Source: Eupeodes corollae (taxonomy: Eukaryota; Arthropoda; Insecta; Diptera; Syrphidae). From it: 64,000 nucleotides of DNA. Positions 23,301 to 35,900 of the stretch are shown here, piece by piece. The stretch spans positions 15,293,289-15,357,288 of the forward strand of contig NC_079147.1 in assembly GCF_945859685.1 (NCBI RefSeq), given 5' to 3'. Position numbers and translations under genes: made by a program. The number at the start of each line of letters is the position of its first letter. Position 1 is the first letter of the stretch. The notes below the pieces were generated by a model. The model did not search any database, was not told the origin of the DNA, and saw only the letters and a program-made list of their open reading frames with translations.

Positions 23301-25809
23301 TAGGACCTTTAAGATGGTTTAATGGATAATATTGGCGTGAGTACTTGAATCGTATCCCACAAGATCTTGGTGGCATCGTTATGATGATACGACTTGAAAC
23401 TCGGAGCTTGGCCACCAACCTGCGTCAACCAGAGATCGTCCAGCCTCATTTCTTCAATTGCAGTGAAAAACCGAAACATTGCCCTCATCTTCATTTTCAA
23501 AAACAGTCCACAGTCATTCTCTGTATATGGATTGGCTTCTCGACAATAAAGTAGTGTAAATGCTGCAATTTTTGTCCGATAATGAAGCGACCAAGATGAA
23601 AATGCGCCTCATCAGAAACAATGAACGTTATCTTCAATTCTTGAGTCAAAAGGACCTTGTAAACGAATAAAGGCTGAATCGCAATCACACTTCAGCTTCG
23701 GCTTCACCTGACGTTTATGAGTTCAGCCATAGGAATTAAATGCATGCTATCACAATGAGGCTTCGACCTCACGTTTCGTTTGACAATCGTAAGTAAAAGA
23801 ACGTAATGTGACTCCAAACGGAAGCTCTAGTTCAATTATCTGAACATTTGCTTTGTCTGAAAGCTCAACAGCTGTAAAAAAAATGTCAACAAACAAAAAA
23901 TTTGCTCTTTGGAGGGATGAAATAATAGAAATGTCATTCAAAGCAACCTCGAAGCAGGCCCACCGTAACGCAGACGAACCGAAGCTGAAGCGTGTTTGTG
24001 ATTCAACCATAAGTCTTATGACTGAAACAGAAACACGCTTCAAGATAAAGCGTCTTTGTGATTGAACCATAAGACTTATGGCTGAAACAGAAACACGCTT
24101 CAGACTCCTCTTCGGAACATAGTGACCTGCAATATTTAGCGATAGGTACATATTAAGGGATAAGTTGGGTACCTCCTGGCCTGCCAAAGAATGTCAAGCT
24201 CCGGAAAAGTATTCCTTTAAGATCTTGATGAACTTTCCGAAAAGAAAATTAAAGACCTGACTTCCTTTCTGAAAGCGACGGAATTCCTCTAACGTTCGCC
24301 CTCCGCCTAAAAGTCGGATATGAAAACTCAACGGCAACGTTAAGTTCGAAACTGGACCGCTTATAATTCAAAGCTCTAAAATCTTCATCCAACATTTTGT
24401 TTGAAAAAAAGTCTTAAGCAGGAAGATATCACCAACTAGAATCGTCTTTAGTCAAAGTCGTTGCAATAATTTCATATTTCGTTTGTCGTCGTCCGGTAGA
24501 ACCATCAAAATTAAACCTGACCTTTTAAACATTTTAAGCTTTCAACTTTTACTGTTATAGCGCCTTCAGAAATCAGTCCATGTCAATTATTTTCATGCAG
24601 ACACTAATTTTATGTAGGCACGCACTCATCTACTATTCCTATTTCATGTGCCTTTCGTGTTGCTGGCCTAAGCAAAGTCTTAAGCCGTTTTGGATTGATG
24701 GTCTAGTTTTCATGTTTATTATTGCTTCATGTAACCGATTACAAATTTCAACAACTTGTTCATTCCTCATTTTCATAACATTAACCATTTGTTTTTTAAT
24801 TGGAATTTGTATAACAAATTCAAGGCCATAAAACATCGTTCGTTGCAGTTTATTTATCCATAAAATCAAAATCGGTCATGCATCCAAATTCATTATCGCC
24901 TTTCGCTTCCATCGCAACTTTATTATCAACAAAACAAAAACGTAATTTTATTTATTTAAAAAACAAAAACAAGAACAAAACAAACTGTGTGCATGTATTT
25001 TTATTTGGTTGATTTGGTGTACCGTATGATATAACTTGATAGCACAAAATGCTACAGGGGGCGCCATCAGAGCCATCATGATGTGCATCCATGCCTATTT
25101 CAATATCTGGTGTGAGGCTCGTGCCGGCTGGTCAATTTTTATGAAACGAAGGTCCGCTGTCGATAAGATTTCTGCTCTGCCCGAAGCCACAGAAGAACAA
25201 TTGAAGAACTTAAATGATGTTTGTGCAATTTGTCATCAGGTAAGTTTCACTGAATTTACTGAATTTCAAAATCCAATTAATTATTATTTAAAAATATTGC
25301 AGCAAATGGAATCAGCAAAAATAACCAGATGCAGACACTTCTTCCACGGCGTGTGTCTCCGAAAATGGCTTTACGTGCAAGATCGGTGTCCACTATGCCA
25401 CGAAATTATGATGTACATTGACAGACCTGGCGAGAATAACCCAATTCCAGCTAACAACCAACAGGAAGAGCGACCAAATCATGTAGAACAAAATTTCTAG
25501 TACCCCCTTTAAAATGTGTTGCTAAAAATGGTTTAAATTTTTAAGAATAACGCTCAAGACTTACTTCGAATGGCTACCGGACATCTAGAGCCTCGTGAGT
25601 CAGTGCCAAACCGGATGGCAGCCGTTGCATCAATTGGGACATCTCTTCCAACAGCAGCTGCAGCCTCATCAGTAGCGGGGACTGCGTCATCTAGCAATAA
25701 CACAGAAGATGATAGCAGCAGTTCTATAGTTCACAATTTTCGACGACTATCAACAACGCCACCGCCACCGCCACCGCCACCAACATCGCCTGCAGAGCTT
25801 CAGGAGTAG
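19752..25809 (+). CDS. Trc8: Trc8: ER membrane RING-H2 E3 ubiquitin ligase (N-terminus not found)
   Basis: Six coding exons, 19752-20322, 20381-20918, 20981-21155, 25058-25239, 25303-25482 and 25546-25809, join in phase to 636 codons. The protein has many hydrophobic segments of the TRC8_N type (for example AACIFMLWTRHLVMVYLFVI and GTVSAVLFYILALQTGL). A RING-H2 domain follows (VCAIC, then TRCRHFFHGVCLRKW, then CPLC, of type C3H2C3). It ends in a Ser-rich and poly-Pro tail. TRC8/RNF139 is known as a sterol-linked ER ubiquitin ligase; this role is inferred by homology. Four introns are 58-63 nt. The third is 3.9 kb and full of transposons. Exon 1 here starts two bases into a codon, so at least one upstream exon with roughly 70-90 residues is missing from my search. 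Transcription converges with the F-box gene. Confidence 0.9.
20381..20918 (+). CDS. Trc8: Trc8 exon
   Basis: Acceptor TTATATTACAG|AATTGG; donor GTTAAA|GTAAGA. It encodes IGQELISLIFAKDVSLNVIG to VEVIVK with several membrane segments. Confidence 0.9.
20981..21155 (+). CDS. Trc8: Trc8 exon
   Basis: Acceptor GGGTTTTCAAAG|GTCCTT; donor GAATCTG|GTAAGC. It encodes VLVSLATYALFLYDARRDSF to ILFFES. Confidence 0.9.
21403..21900 (-). pseudogene. LINE (CR1/Jockey-group) C-terminal remnant in Trc8 intron
   Basis: Minus frames give RPKLEYNSHIWTGAPKK near 21850 and, further down, RTSRMWHVLPSSVFPYHFHI with NFKTNVHRYLLFNPSLF near 21450. This is the usual C-terminus of CR1/Jockey-group LINEs. Frames are broken. 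Confidence 0.65.
22243..23210 (-). pseudogene. Tc1/mariner-related transposase, copy A (HTH and C-terminal part)
   Basis: From 23210 downward the frames give QNAYRALRAFFSQFNRPNVR and TIRKILQTFELTGCVEDVKT, then ARTARTVENITAV. This is a helix-turn-helix N-terminus. After a decayed middle they give a degenerate DGAT-CHT block, REIIQLLSHDLAMS, and DFFLWGYLKQNVYVGKQATI followed by EELKDQIIRHIDSIEPQ. Order and wording fit the insect QDGATCHTA transposase family. It has several frameshifts and lies in the third Trc8 intron. Confidence 0.75.
23300..23690 (-). pseudogene. Tc1/mariner-related transposase, copy B (catalytic core)
   Basis: Minus frames give FVYKVLLTQELKITFIVSDE with AHFHLGRF, then IVEKPIHIQRMTV, then FFTAIEEMRLDDLW. 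These precede the HTH of copy A on the same strand, so they come from a second, separate copy. The 5' side is cut by the MITE that starts near 23670. Confidence 0.7.
23670..24012. mobile_element. MITE with about 30-bp terminal inverted repeats
   Basis: The left end GGCTGAATCGCAATCACACT (23670 on) continues TCAGCTTCGG. The right end, read on the minus strand from about 24012, is GGTTGAATCACAAACACGCT continuing TCAGCTTCGG. The pair forms an inverted repeat around about 340 bp with no coding potential. Confidence 0.65.
24012..24110. repeat. Array of nested palindromic MITE ends
   Basis: ATAAGTCTTAT and ATAAGACTTAT alternate with short blocks that start GACTGAAACAGAAACACGCT or GGCTGAAACAGAAACACGCT and end AAGCGTCTTTGTGATTGAAC. 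One block is only about 49 bp, made of two facing ends with six bases between. Confidence 0.6.
24111..25057. other. Trc8 intron remainder, nothing recognised
   Basis: Intron sequence before the acceptor ATGCTACAG at 25049-25057. An open frame at 24639-24869 on the minus strand was not recognised and is probably chance or decayed element sequence. Confidence 0.4.
25058..25239 (+). CDS. Trc8: Trc8 exon (first half of RING)
   Basis: Acceptor ATGCTACAG|GGGGCG; donor CATCAG|GTAAGT. It encodes GAIRAIMMCIHAYFNIW, a linker and VCAICHQ, the first Cys pair of the RING. Confidence 0.9.
25303..25482 (+). CDS. Trc8: Trc8 exon (second half of RING)
   Basis: Acceptor ATATTGCAG|CAAATG. It encodes RCRHFFHGVCLRKWLYV and CPLC. 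I end it at AATCAT|GTAGAA because a 63-nt intron then joins the Ser/Pro-rich tail in phase 0. If that intron is kept, the frame stops at 25498-25500 after HVEQNF. Confidence 0.75.
25546..25809 (+). CDS. Trc8: Trc8 terminal exon (Ser-rich and poly-Pro tail)
   Basis: Acceptor TAAATTTTTAAG|AATAAC. It encodes NNAQDLLRMATGHLEP, a Ser/Ala/Thr-rich stretch, eight prolines in a row and TSPAELQE before TAG 25807-25809. The intron size (63 nt) equals the other short introns of the gene, which supports the join. The tail is low-complexity and its role is unknown. Confidence 0.65.
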   Translation, partial: NNAQDLLRMATGHLEPRESVPNRMAAVASIGTSLPTAAAASSVAGTASSSNNTEDDSSSSIVHNFRRLSTTPPPPPPPPTSPAELQE

Positions 25810-26380
25810 GTACTTACCCCCAAACAATTAACACTACCAACAACACCATAAAACAAACAAAGTCAAGTCAAATGGTCAACACTGCTAACGCTAAGAACAA
25901 CAATTAACAAAAAAAAAAGAAAAGTAAGGAAAGAAAAACAACGACTACCCAATACCGTTACCGCCTCATTCATATTAGAAGCTGCCTCCGCTAAGCTCCA
26001 CTCCGGTTCGTGTTGTCGCGCGAGCAATCAGATGTAGGTGTACATTGTATATAAATCTGCTATCACAACTCGATCATCATTCGGAAAATCTCGCCGCCTC
26101 GAGTTGTCCACACGTCCACACATCTCTGCACCGATTTTAAAGATCAAACAACTTTTTAACAGTCAAAAAATATTTTAACTTTTGTTTTCTTTTAAATACT
26201 TTTACTTATTCAGTTCATATATTATATTCGTCGTCAATAATTGCTACCAAAGCAATTAATTGTTTCTTCTTTTAAATTTTAAATATTATTATAATTATTT
26301 CTTTTTTTGTTTTTATATAGAGATATTATTTTTTAGTGAAAATTACAAGTAAAAATAAAAATAAAATAAATTTAAGGGTG
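25810..26380 (+). other. Probable Trc8 3' untranslated region
   Basis: AT-rich DNA after the stop. AATAAA motifs at about 26354-26369 could serve as poly(A) signals. The end is not certain. Confidence 0.4.
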
Positions 26381-26833
26381 ATTATTATTGTACTATGTAT
26401 TTTATAATATATTTAATAATAATCTTAGCCAACATATAAAATTGAAATGAAATGATAAAAGAGAGAAAAGAGAAACAAAACAAAAACATAAAAGTGATGA
26501 TTTATTTTTGTCAAGTCTGAATCATGATGAAATCGCTAGCGAAACAAAATAATTAAGAAAATAAAAATAAAAACAAAACACAATTTTAAAGGATGAATAA
26601 AATATATTATTTAATAATACAATTTTAATTTATGCTAATGTGTATTTTTATTTCTTTTTTTGTTGTTGTTATAATCTTAGAGGATAGAAACATAAATAAT
26701 ACAAAACATAACAATATTTAGAAGAACAACACGAAAAATAATAATTTGACTAGAATCAACAAAAATAGAAGAAAGGAGAAAAATGTTGTCTTTGTTTTTC
26801 TCCGCTCTCTCGTAGGCAGCATTGTTATGTTAC

Positions 26834-26969
26834 TCAATTGAAGATTAATTCATTGTAATTTTGCAACAAATGGTAGGGGGATACCCGGCAACAGGTTGTT
26901 GTACGGACGACCGTGACACGATCGGCACGTTCAAAATTAGCCTTCACTGTTTCGTAGTAGCGTCCATCA
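26834..26969 (-). CDS. F-box/LRR gene, last exon
   Basis: Acceptor TCTTTTAACAG|TGATGG on the minus strand. It completes Ser from AG|T and encodes DGRYYETVKANFERADRVTV to NYNELIFN, then TGA (26836-26834). It is short and would be missed without the upstream exons. Confidence 0.85.
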
Positions 26970-29900
26970 CTGTTAAAAGAGAAAAAAAAATACAATGTTG
27001 TGAAAATGGAACTCAGCCAAAATAGAGAGAAACATGTCTAAAAAGATCAAGGGTAAGGGTTTTTTGTTGACCTAGTCTGGCAATTTAGTTGTAAAAGTTT
27101 TCACACACTTTTTCAACAGTTCTTCTGCAACAAATTGTTTCAGGGAATGCTTAGGATACTGGAAAATTACACTATTTTTAATTTAAGTAGAAAAAACAAC
27201 AGGTGTTTGTTTGATTTTATGAATATAACAGGAGCTAGGAAAACATAATTACTGTGAGTTAAACTTGTAATCCTTCGTCATTGGCTAACTTACAAACTTA
27301 TGCCAAAAACTTGAAAGTCGAAATGTATTAATTTAGTAAAAATGTTTTTGCTAATGTGTTCAAAATTGGAAAGGAAGCTATTAAAGATCCAATTTTTAAC
27401 TTGAAGAACTTATTTTCCTTTAAATTTCACCGACCTATCCTAGGTACTAGGTTTCTCACTGCCGCCACCAAGAAACCCCTGGTTTGATTTCGAATGTGCT
27501 CAGGCAAACAAAGCCAAATCGAAGGCATACAGATTGTGGCAGCAAAGGAGGACACAATCTTCATGCCAGCTCTACGTCGACAAGAGAAGGGATGAGAACC
27601 GCTGGCTCAGAAGAAAGAAGAAGATCGGCATGAAGTAGAGGAGGTCCATTGATGCTTTAACAAGAAACAGGTGCGGAGCGATTGTAGAAGAGTCAAAAAG
27701 AAAACAACGGGATTCACTAGCCGCCCTTGAGCCTGCAAAGTCAGTTCTAAGAATGTGGAGAGATCATTTCAACCAGCTGCTTAATGGTGATGAAGTCAAC
27801 GATTCCGCCAGCTAGTAGCCATGTCAAATCCATTTAGTTGACGATCTAGAGTTTCACCCACTCGACCAGAGTGAGATCAAACTAGCCATCAACAGGCTGA
27901 AGTCGAACAAAGCGGCCGATGATGACGGTCTGCAGGCGGAGCTTTTAAAGTACACAGGAGCAGATCTGCTAGGGAGTATGCATCAGCTAGTTACTAAAAT
28001 TTGGTCGTAAAAAAGCATGCCCGACGAGTAGAACTTGAGCACTATTTGCCCAATCCATAAAAAAGGTGACCGCCTTCTCTGAGCCAACTGCAGAGACATT
28101 AGCCTTTTAAACATCGCATACAAGATCTTGTATAGCGTATTATGTGGATTCCTGAAGCCATTTGCTGACGATCTAAGTGGCCCTTACCAGTGTTACTGGA
28201 AAATCTACCATCGACCAAATTTTCACTTTACGCCAAATCCTGGAAAAGACCCAAGAACATAACAGCCAAACACACCATCTTTTCATCGATTTTAAAGCAG
28301 CTTATGACAGTGTAGACAGGAACGAACTATGCAGTGCTATGTTGGTATCTCTACCAAAATGATACGATTTATCAGGATGACGCTGGAAAATGCTCGTCGC
28401 TGCGTCAAAATTGGAAGAGACTCGACCGAAACCTTCTAAACCACCAGAGGGCTTCGACAAGGCGATGCGCTGTCATGCAGCTGCTGCAATATTGTTTTTG
28501 AAAGAGTGGTGCGCAACACCAATGTCAATACAAGTGGCACCATCTTTCAAAAATCCACACAATATCTTGGATATGCAGATGACATCGACATTATGGGAAG
28601 AACCAAATGAGCAGTTACGGGTGCCTTCTCTAATATCGAGTCTGAGGCAAAGAAAATGGGTCTTGAAATTAACGAAAACAAAACGAAGTATTAACTGTCG
28701 TCAAAAAGAGTCGATTCACACCATAGATTTGGTAAAAATGTGACAATTGACAGATACAACTTTGAGGGGGTAAACGAATTTGTTTATCTAGTAGCTGTTA
28801 ATTCTGCAAATGAATTACCCTTTCTGGTCGCTATTACTTTGGGCTAAGTAAGCAGTATCTTACTTTGGTATCTTCGAGAGGAAGGTTCTGCGAACGATAT
28901 ATGGTCCGGTTTGTGTCGACAGGCAAAGTAACATATGGCGGAAAAAATTTAATCAGGAGTCATACGAGCTGTACAGCGACTTGCCACTGGTCAAAAAACT
29001 GCTTGTTCAACGCTTCAGATGGCTAGGGCATGTCGAGCGAATGATCATCGAAGCTCCAGCCCTTAAGGTACTCAACGCCAAGCCTGAGGGAACAAGAAGC
29101 AGGGGCAGGCCTCATCTCCGGTGGAGTGATCAAGTTGAGGCCGACGCACGTCAACTTGGTATTCGAAACTGGAGGCAGGAAGCTAGAGATCGAGTAAGCT
29201 GGCGAAAGTTATTACTTGAGGCTCAGGAGCACAATGCACTGTAGCGCCAACTAAAGTAAAGTTAAGTATCCTACAAACAAAAGGGTTCAATTTTTCTGTT
29301 GTAAAATCTCATCTTCTTCGGGTGATTTTTGGTCCCGTATGCAAAGATAGAGAATTGAGGAGAAGGGCTGTACAGCAACACTAACCTAGTTAACAGAATT
29401 AAAGTCCCTAGGCTTAGATGGGTAGGTCATGTAGAGTGAATAGACATCAACGCTTAATCCCCGAAGGCCTTCGAATCAAACCCCGAGGGACGGCGGCGCA
29501 GTAGAGGAAGACCGCGACTCAGGTGGGTGAGGACCTTAACCATCTTAACGTGCGAAACTGGAGACAGCTAGCTAAGGTTGAGGCTTGTTGGTTGAGGCCC
29601 AGGTCCACCCGGACTGTAGCGCCACCTTAAGTAAGTAAAGCAGGCTAATTCTAATAACTTATGAAGATTTTTTGAAAATCTGTAATTAAACTGAATATTC
29701 GAGACAGACATTCAAGATTTTTAAAACTCCAAGTATGTAGTCTCAAAAATCCATATGAATTTAAGTACGTTTTTTAAGAAGATAATGTCCTTGTTTCTGT
29801 TGGTAATTTCTAAGATATGTCCATTGTCCGTCTTTATAGTAAATGATGTTGTATGGGTTATAAAAATTCAGATCGCACTGGTTTCCGGACCTGGAATACT

Positions 29901-32900
29901 GAGTGGTCTATTTGATTTGCAGGGATTACTGATTGGAACTGTTACTAAGATAAGGTTGTTTTTATTGAGAGTAAAACATACTGCAAATCGTTTTGGTGAT
30001 AGTTCCCATAAATAGAAGTTTATTCAAAGCCAAATCCTCGAAGGCAGTCCTAAAACAATCTACGAATATGTTCGTAATTGGCTCTGGAAGATGGCTTGAT
30101 TCGATCTTTTTTCCTATAATGCAATATAACTTTATCTCCGTTAAGGTTACCGTTGCTTCCCTTCTTGCTGAGGAACTTGTACGTACATACATACTTGCCT
30201 AGTTTATTGAAAAAGCCTACTCATTCCCACACCTGTTTTAATTTAATGTAATAGGAGATGGATTAGGTTCAGCGCATTTTCGCGATCAGCGAATTAGACG
30301 CAATCAGTTGAAGATCCGTACCAGAAGAGTTGCAGACATTGTAATCGTCCACACAAACATCTTATGTTTGCTACCTTAAGATAAGACTACGAACAGGTCC
30401 AGCGCGGAGATAACTAGTGCTTAGTCGCGCTTGTCTTTCTGAAGAGACGTGTGTGGCGTGATAAACGTAACTAAAAAGTAGTTTTTGGCTTTTAAACGCA
30501 TCAGCTACAGAAGCAGAAGAAAAAGTGTAATAGTAGGACCGTCCACAGAATTAACAAAAGGAGATTACTAGTGCTGTAAACGAAACCTGGTAAAACACAC
30601 ACAAACTGATCTCTGCTAGTTTGTGTGAGAACTAAATCGAAAGGGGGAGAGAACACTTTTCTGCGGTTTTAGGCACCTAAGTACAAATCTTCGTAATATG
30701 CAACCAATACACCGTCCTACGTTAAGAAGAATTCATTACCCTCATGAAAGCACTTAAGAAAACAGCAAGCGGTTGTACATGCTGGGTTTCCTACAGAACT
30801 CTTACGAGTAGCCCCACTAATATCGAGCGAGCTAAAGCACCCTCGTATTAAAAGACTTGAGAAACGAAGAGCTTTCATAAAGAGTTAAAAAAAGGAATAA
30901 TTCAAAGGAATAATGGAGGATTCGCACTAGATATCCAATTTGGATTGCATCTGGACAACTCAAACGTCGCAACTTATGCTTACTCTCTCATAGGATCATG
31001 GTCCTTAGATCTTAAATAATTAAACGAGAACAAGGGTTGAAAGGGAGCAAAAATCGTGATGCTGAAGACCAATTGACGAAAACTTAAAATATTAGTCTAG
31101 AAACTTCTTCAGAAATCCAAGGAAATGTTTCTGAACAACCGGTAGAGATGATAAAAGATATCTAATATCCTAGTGGTACTTCTCTACACGGAACTGAACA
31201 GCAAAGCAAAACTTAAAGACCAAGCCACAAATTTTCCGTCACAATCATTGCTGCTTAATGGGTGCAGTACTTGAAAAGCCACTGTCAAAAGAAAGCTGCA
31301 AACATTCTTATATAGATATGTTCGAAACATCTTACAGATTGTCTGGCCCAATCGTATCTTCAATACAGCGTTCCAGATAGCCGTGAACACATCTGCAATC
31401 AAATCCCTATAGAACAACAAGGCTATTGACGACTTTAAGTCGAAACTGTACCAATTATAATAATTACTAAGGCAGGAAAACGTTTGAATTCCCTATTTGA
31501 TAAGATCATGTTATCGTTAAGCAAAAAGTGTCAACGCATAAATCAATTCTAAGCTGGCTTAAAAAGTTATAAGAATGCATGAAGAGTATTGTAAAAGTTT
31601 TTCTTTCCAACTTCATAGAAGAGTGTTTTCATTTCGTCTGTTGAAACAAAGCGCAAGGTTTAAAATCTAAGGCACTCATAACTTATTATTTTTTTACAGA
31701 ATTTGTATAAAGAGATAAGACTCAAACATTTAATTTCCAAAATGTCCACTTACCTCAAAACCATGCATCTCAATTTCAAGCATTTAACACGCAACAAATC
31801 AATAGCTTTTTGACTCTTATCAGAGAAACGTAAGTTATCAGGATCCCATCGCAATTCTAAACGCTCCAAGCTTCCACAATTTGATGCAATATTATCCATA
31901 AGCTGATCAACATGAATATTGACTCCAAGTTTTTCAGAAGTTCCCATAACTAGAATCCTTAAAGAAAAACACATTAAATTTATAACAGCAATCCAATAAA
32001 GCTCAAGACTTTATTCACTTACTTTGCATTCGTTAACAACGGAAGAATGCTCATCCACAATTGATCTGTAATATGTGGCATTCCTGACAAACAGCATGCA
32101 ATTAATTGACTTCCATGTCGTGAGAGGAATTTCTGCAAAGCTTCGTCTGATAAGTTGTCAGATGCATCAATATCCAAAGAGATAAGTGATCTTGTGACAA
32201 AAACAGAAAACATTTGTTTTAAGAAATTAAAAATTAACTATCAAAAACGTACCTTGACATTCCAGATTCCATCCAAGCCTTCAGCACGGAGTCAGTGAAA
32301 CCATTAATCTGTCCAGCACACAAAAACTTCAGAGCTGGAATCCTCGTCAGCATATCGATCAGACATTCAGCAGACAAATCTGTTGCAGTAATGTCCAATT
32401 CTTGGAGGGCACACTTTTCCCAATCGGTCTGCATTACGTACTCAGACTTAAGACTTGTTCCATTCATCAAGAGACATGTCAACTGCTTTGATCGCTGAAT
32501 TAAAGCCTTCAAAGTTGATCCTGTGACTTTGTTGCAGAAATTCACAGCCAAACATTCAAGTTGGATACAATTCGAACTGAATGCATCAATATGCGAGTCA
32601 TCGATGAAATTGATGCCATAAAGATTGATTACTCGAAGATTTGGAGTAGCCGACTTCAGTTTGTGCACATTGATGACTTCATAAATTTCCTCCTCTTCTT
32701 CTTCGCACTTCTCATAGGTGCCAATCAAATGCAACACCTCCAGACCATTGATGAAGTTGTAGATTTTTCTCATGAAACCTTCCATAAAGATGACTTCGGA
32801 CAAACAAATGCACATGTAACGTAGCTTTGTGGGGAAAGCCTGCATTTCACTGAAATCGTGAAGTTGCATAGCTAGGAAAAGAAAACCAAAATATTTAGAA

Positions 32901-35900
32901 TTATAATTCATAGGTATCAGATTAAAAAGATACCTGTTGAAAAATCCAAAAGCATATGGGTGAGATTTGGACACTTTGCCGAGAGTTCATGAAGCACGGT
33001 GTGTGTGATTAATTCAATTGGAAGTTCAATGTAACGCAAGGTGGGTCCAAAACGAACCGAAATCAGTGCCAACAATGATTCCAACGATCCAACATGAAGA
33101 CCGGAAACTTCGGGTCGCAACGAGACATTCTTCCATAGTCTGGTATCATAGGCGACTTGCCTCCAACGACGGCAAATTCTGGCCAAACGACAGATCTCAC
33201 GATGCGATAAGTACGAGAAGATGTGCAAAAGAACTTTATCGGGAAGTTTTTCAATAGTCTAAAAAATAAACAAACGAATAAAACGATTGTTATTAAAGTT
33301 AAAAAAAGAAAGATATAAAGAATTTGAAATGAATATTTTTAAATTCATGAAGTAGTATCAAGTTTGCAAACCCTAAAAATCTTTGCAAGTTGTTACTTGT
33401 TAGATTACTCCTTTCTTGCATAAATTTTATAGAAACGCTAAACCATTTGTGATAAAACGGTTTTGTCATATATGGTCTACACGATACTTGAAAAACTACA
33501 CTACTCTTAATGATGGTAGTTCTGCCAAAAATGTTTTAAAGTATTTTTTGATTACACTCAAACCTGTTAAAAGGGATTTGCAAAATACTAATTCATGTAC
33601 TTGGCAGTATTGCAGTAACTACCAGTGCAATGATTTGAATTTTGTTATAGGGCTGTAACCTAAAAAGTAACATTCTCTGAAAACAAGACAAAATATGAGT
33701 AACAAATGTATAGTTATACTAACAACTAAAAAATGTAAGTGTAGCAAAGAAGTAACACCCGAATTTCAATATTACCGATTTTGACATTTATATTACACAT
33801 AACTCATTTGCAAGGAAGCAAACCGATAGCAACTCAGTCAAAAATTCTTCTATTTCAAAACCCAGAACTTGCGTAACATGTACGCATAGTCCAAAAAGTC
33901 TTCGTATAGCAGCCTAACCTTAGTGTTTTTTGAAAAAAAGTACTAGGAATAAATGTAAAAACCAAAGTGTTAGGTTAGGCTAGGTTAAAGTGGCTGCGGA
34001 TACAGAACCCACACACTTAGGCAAAAAGAAAAGGCCCATTCTAACACCACACGAATCTAGAGAATTACTTTTTACTAGTCGAACAATTTTGAGCATTTTA
34101 TAAAGCGAAGAAGATATTTGATATCCTTATAAGCTAGTTCACTGGGATTATTAAAAAGGTAGTCTCCCAGATGAAGTCTGCGTCTTAGTGAAAGAGCAGG
34201 GCAAGTGCATAGAAGGTGAGAGATTGTTTTCTCTTTTTTCCCATCCAAACAGCTCCTGCAGAAGTCATTTGAGGCTACACCAAGTTATATTGCGTATCTC
34301 CCTATAAGACAGTGTCCCGTAAGGACAACTATTAGGGAGCTAATATGAAGTCTGCGTTGAGATAACAAGTCTTTAGAGCGCTTTGGTAAATTGTGCCACC
34401 TAGAGTTTGCTATCGCAATTCTTTTATCAGAAGTTAACATGTAGCTATCGGTATACCTATCTTCTCCCTTTCAAGTGAAATAAGTATGACGGTTCCATTT
34501 TTAGCGAGTTCATCGGCTTTACAATTTCCTGTGATGTCTTTGTGGCCCGGCACCCAACAAAGGTGATGGTTAAATTGCTCCACCGTTTCCATAAGAGACG
34601 ATCGACAATCGAGGGCCGTTTGAGATTTGGTTGAGACACCGTCAAGATATTTAATAGCAGCCTGACTGTCAGAGAAGATGCGGATATCAGAAGTTGATAT
34701 CACGTTTTCTCTTAGCCAGAAGAGAACCTCTTTGATCGCAAAAATTTCCGCTTGCTTGCTTTTGTCATCCAGCGGTTTTCTGTTTTCCCATTCATCTCTG
34801 GGTGGAATGGATACCGGGAAGTTTTTTCCAAATTGGGGTTTTGGAATAGTTTAGTATGTACTTTGGTATAGAACCAAAGAGATTCAAAATGATGGAGCGC
34901 CCACATTATTGTTCCTCCACTGAGATGAGGCGTTGAGTATTATAGCTGTACTCGCTGCCATTTGTTTGCTGAAGATGTCGAGGGGTGTCAGATAGAGGAG
35001 AGTGTCTAACGCTGCTGAGGGTGTGGTTCTCAATGCCCCGCTTATGCAGACATGCAGTGCGTTGGACTCTGCTAAGTTTGTCGTAGTTTGTGACTTTCTC
35101 CAGTGCAGTCAAGTATTGGTCGGAAGACCGATATGTTTAGCCAGTAGGTTATGCGAGGTTGAAAACTTTCTTTTCTCAGTGTATTAGGATGTTCTCCTGC
35201 GACGGCGATAGCAACATCATCGGCATACACAACCACTCTGTAGCCTTACCTATCAAGGGATATTAGTAGTTCGTTTACCACTATGTTCAACAGGAGAGGG
35301 ACAGAACACCACCTTGTAGAGTGCCTTTACCGACACACCTTTTCGTACAAAAATCCCCCATCTTAGAATTGATGATCCTGCTTTTTAGCATTAGATTAAT
35401 CATTAGCAGAAGTCATAGCGGATGTGTCAACGTTTTTGAAAGCTCTCAATATCCAGAAAGGCAACCATAGTATATTCCTTTTGCTCTAGGGAGTATTTGA
35501 TAGTTCTTACCAGAGTGTACAAGGCTGTTTTTACCAATTTCCCTTTGCAGTGGCATCGATTATGTCTTATCAGTGCTATTACGCACATGGATATCAATCA
35601 ATCGTTCCAGAGTTTTGAGAATAAATGATGATAGGTCTACCAAAGTGGTAACAATGATAATAGTTAGTTTCCACTTTCATCTTTATACCAAATTTAAAAA
35701 AAATTGTGATTGTGATTTTCAAAATATTTGTTTTTAATATACTGTTATAGTAAATACTTGATCTCAGAATCGGAGACTTTTTGGAATACATATGTGTAAA
35801 TAGCACGAGAGTTTCATTTTTATCAATTTTTAGCTTATGTTACTAAATGGAAACCACTTTCTTACTATCATTTTTGTGACCTTTTCGAATGCCATGCCGT

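Noticed and set aside
24639..24869. Minus-strand ORF MILWINKLQRTMF as a chemoreceptor or P450 piece
   Set aside because: No motif of either family could be pointed to; it lies in a transposon-rich intron and has no splice context.
33968..33990. A telomeric TTAGG array
   Set aside because: Only two to four imperfect units are present and they form the 3' tail of a LINE inside a gene intron.
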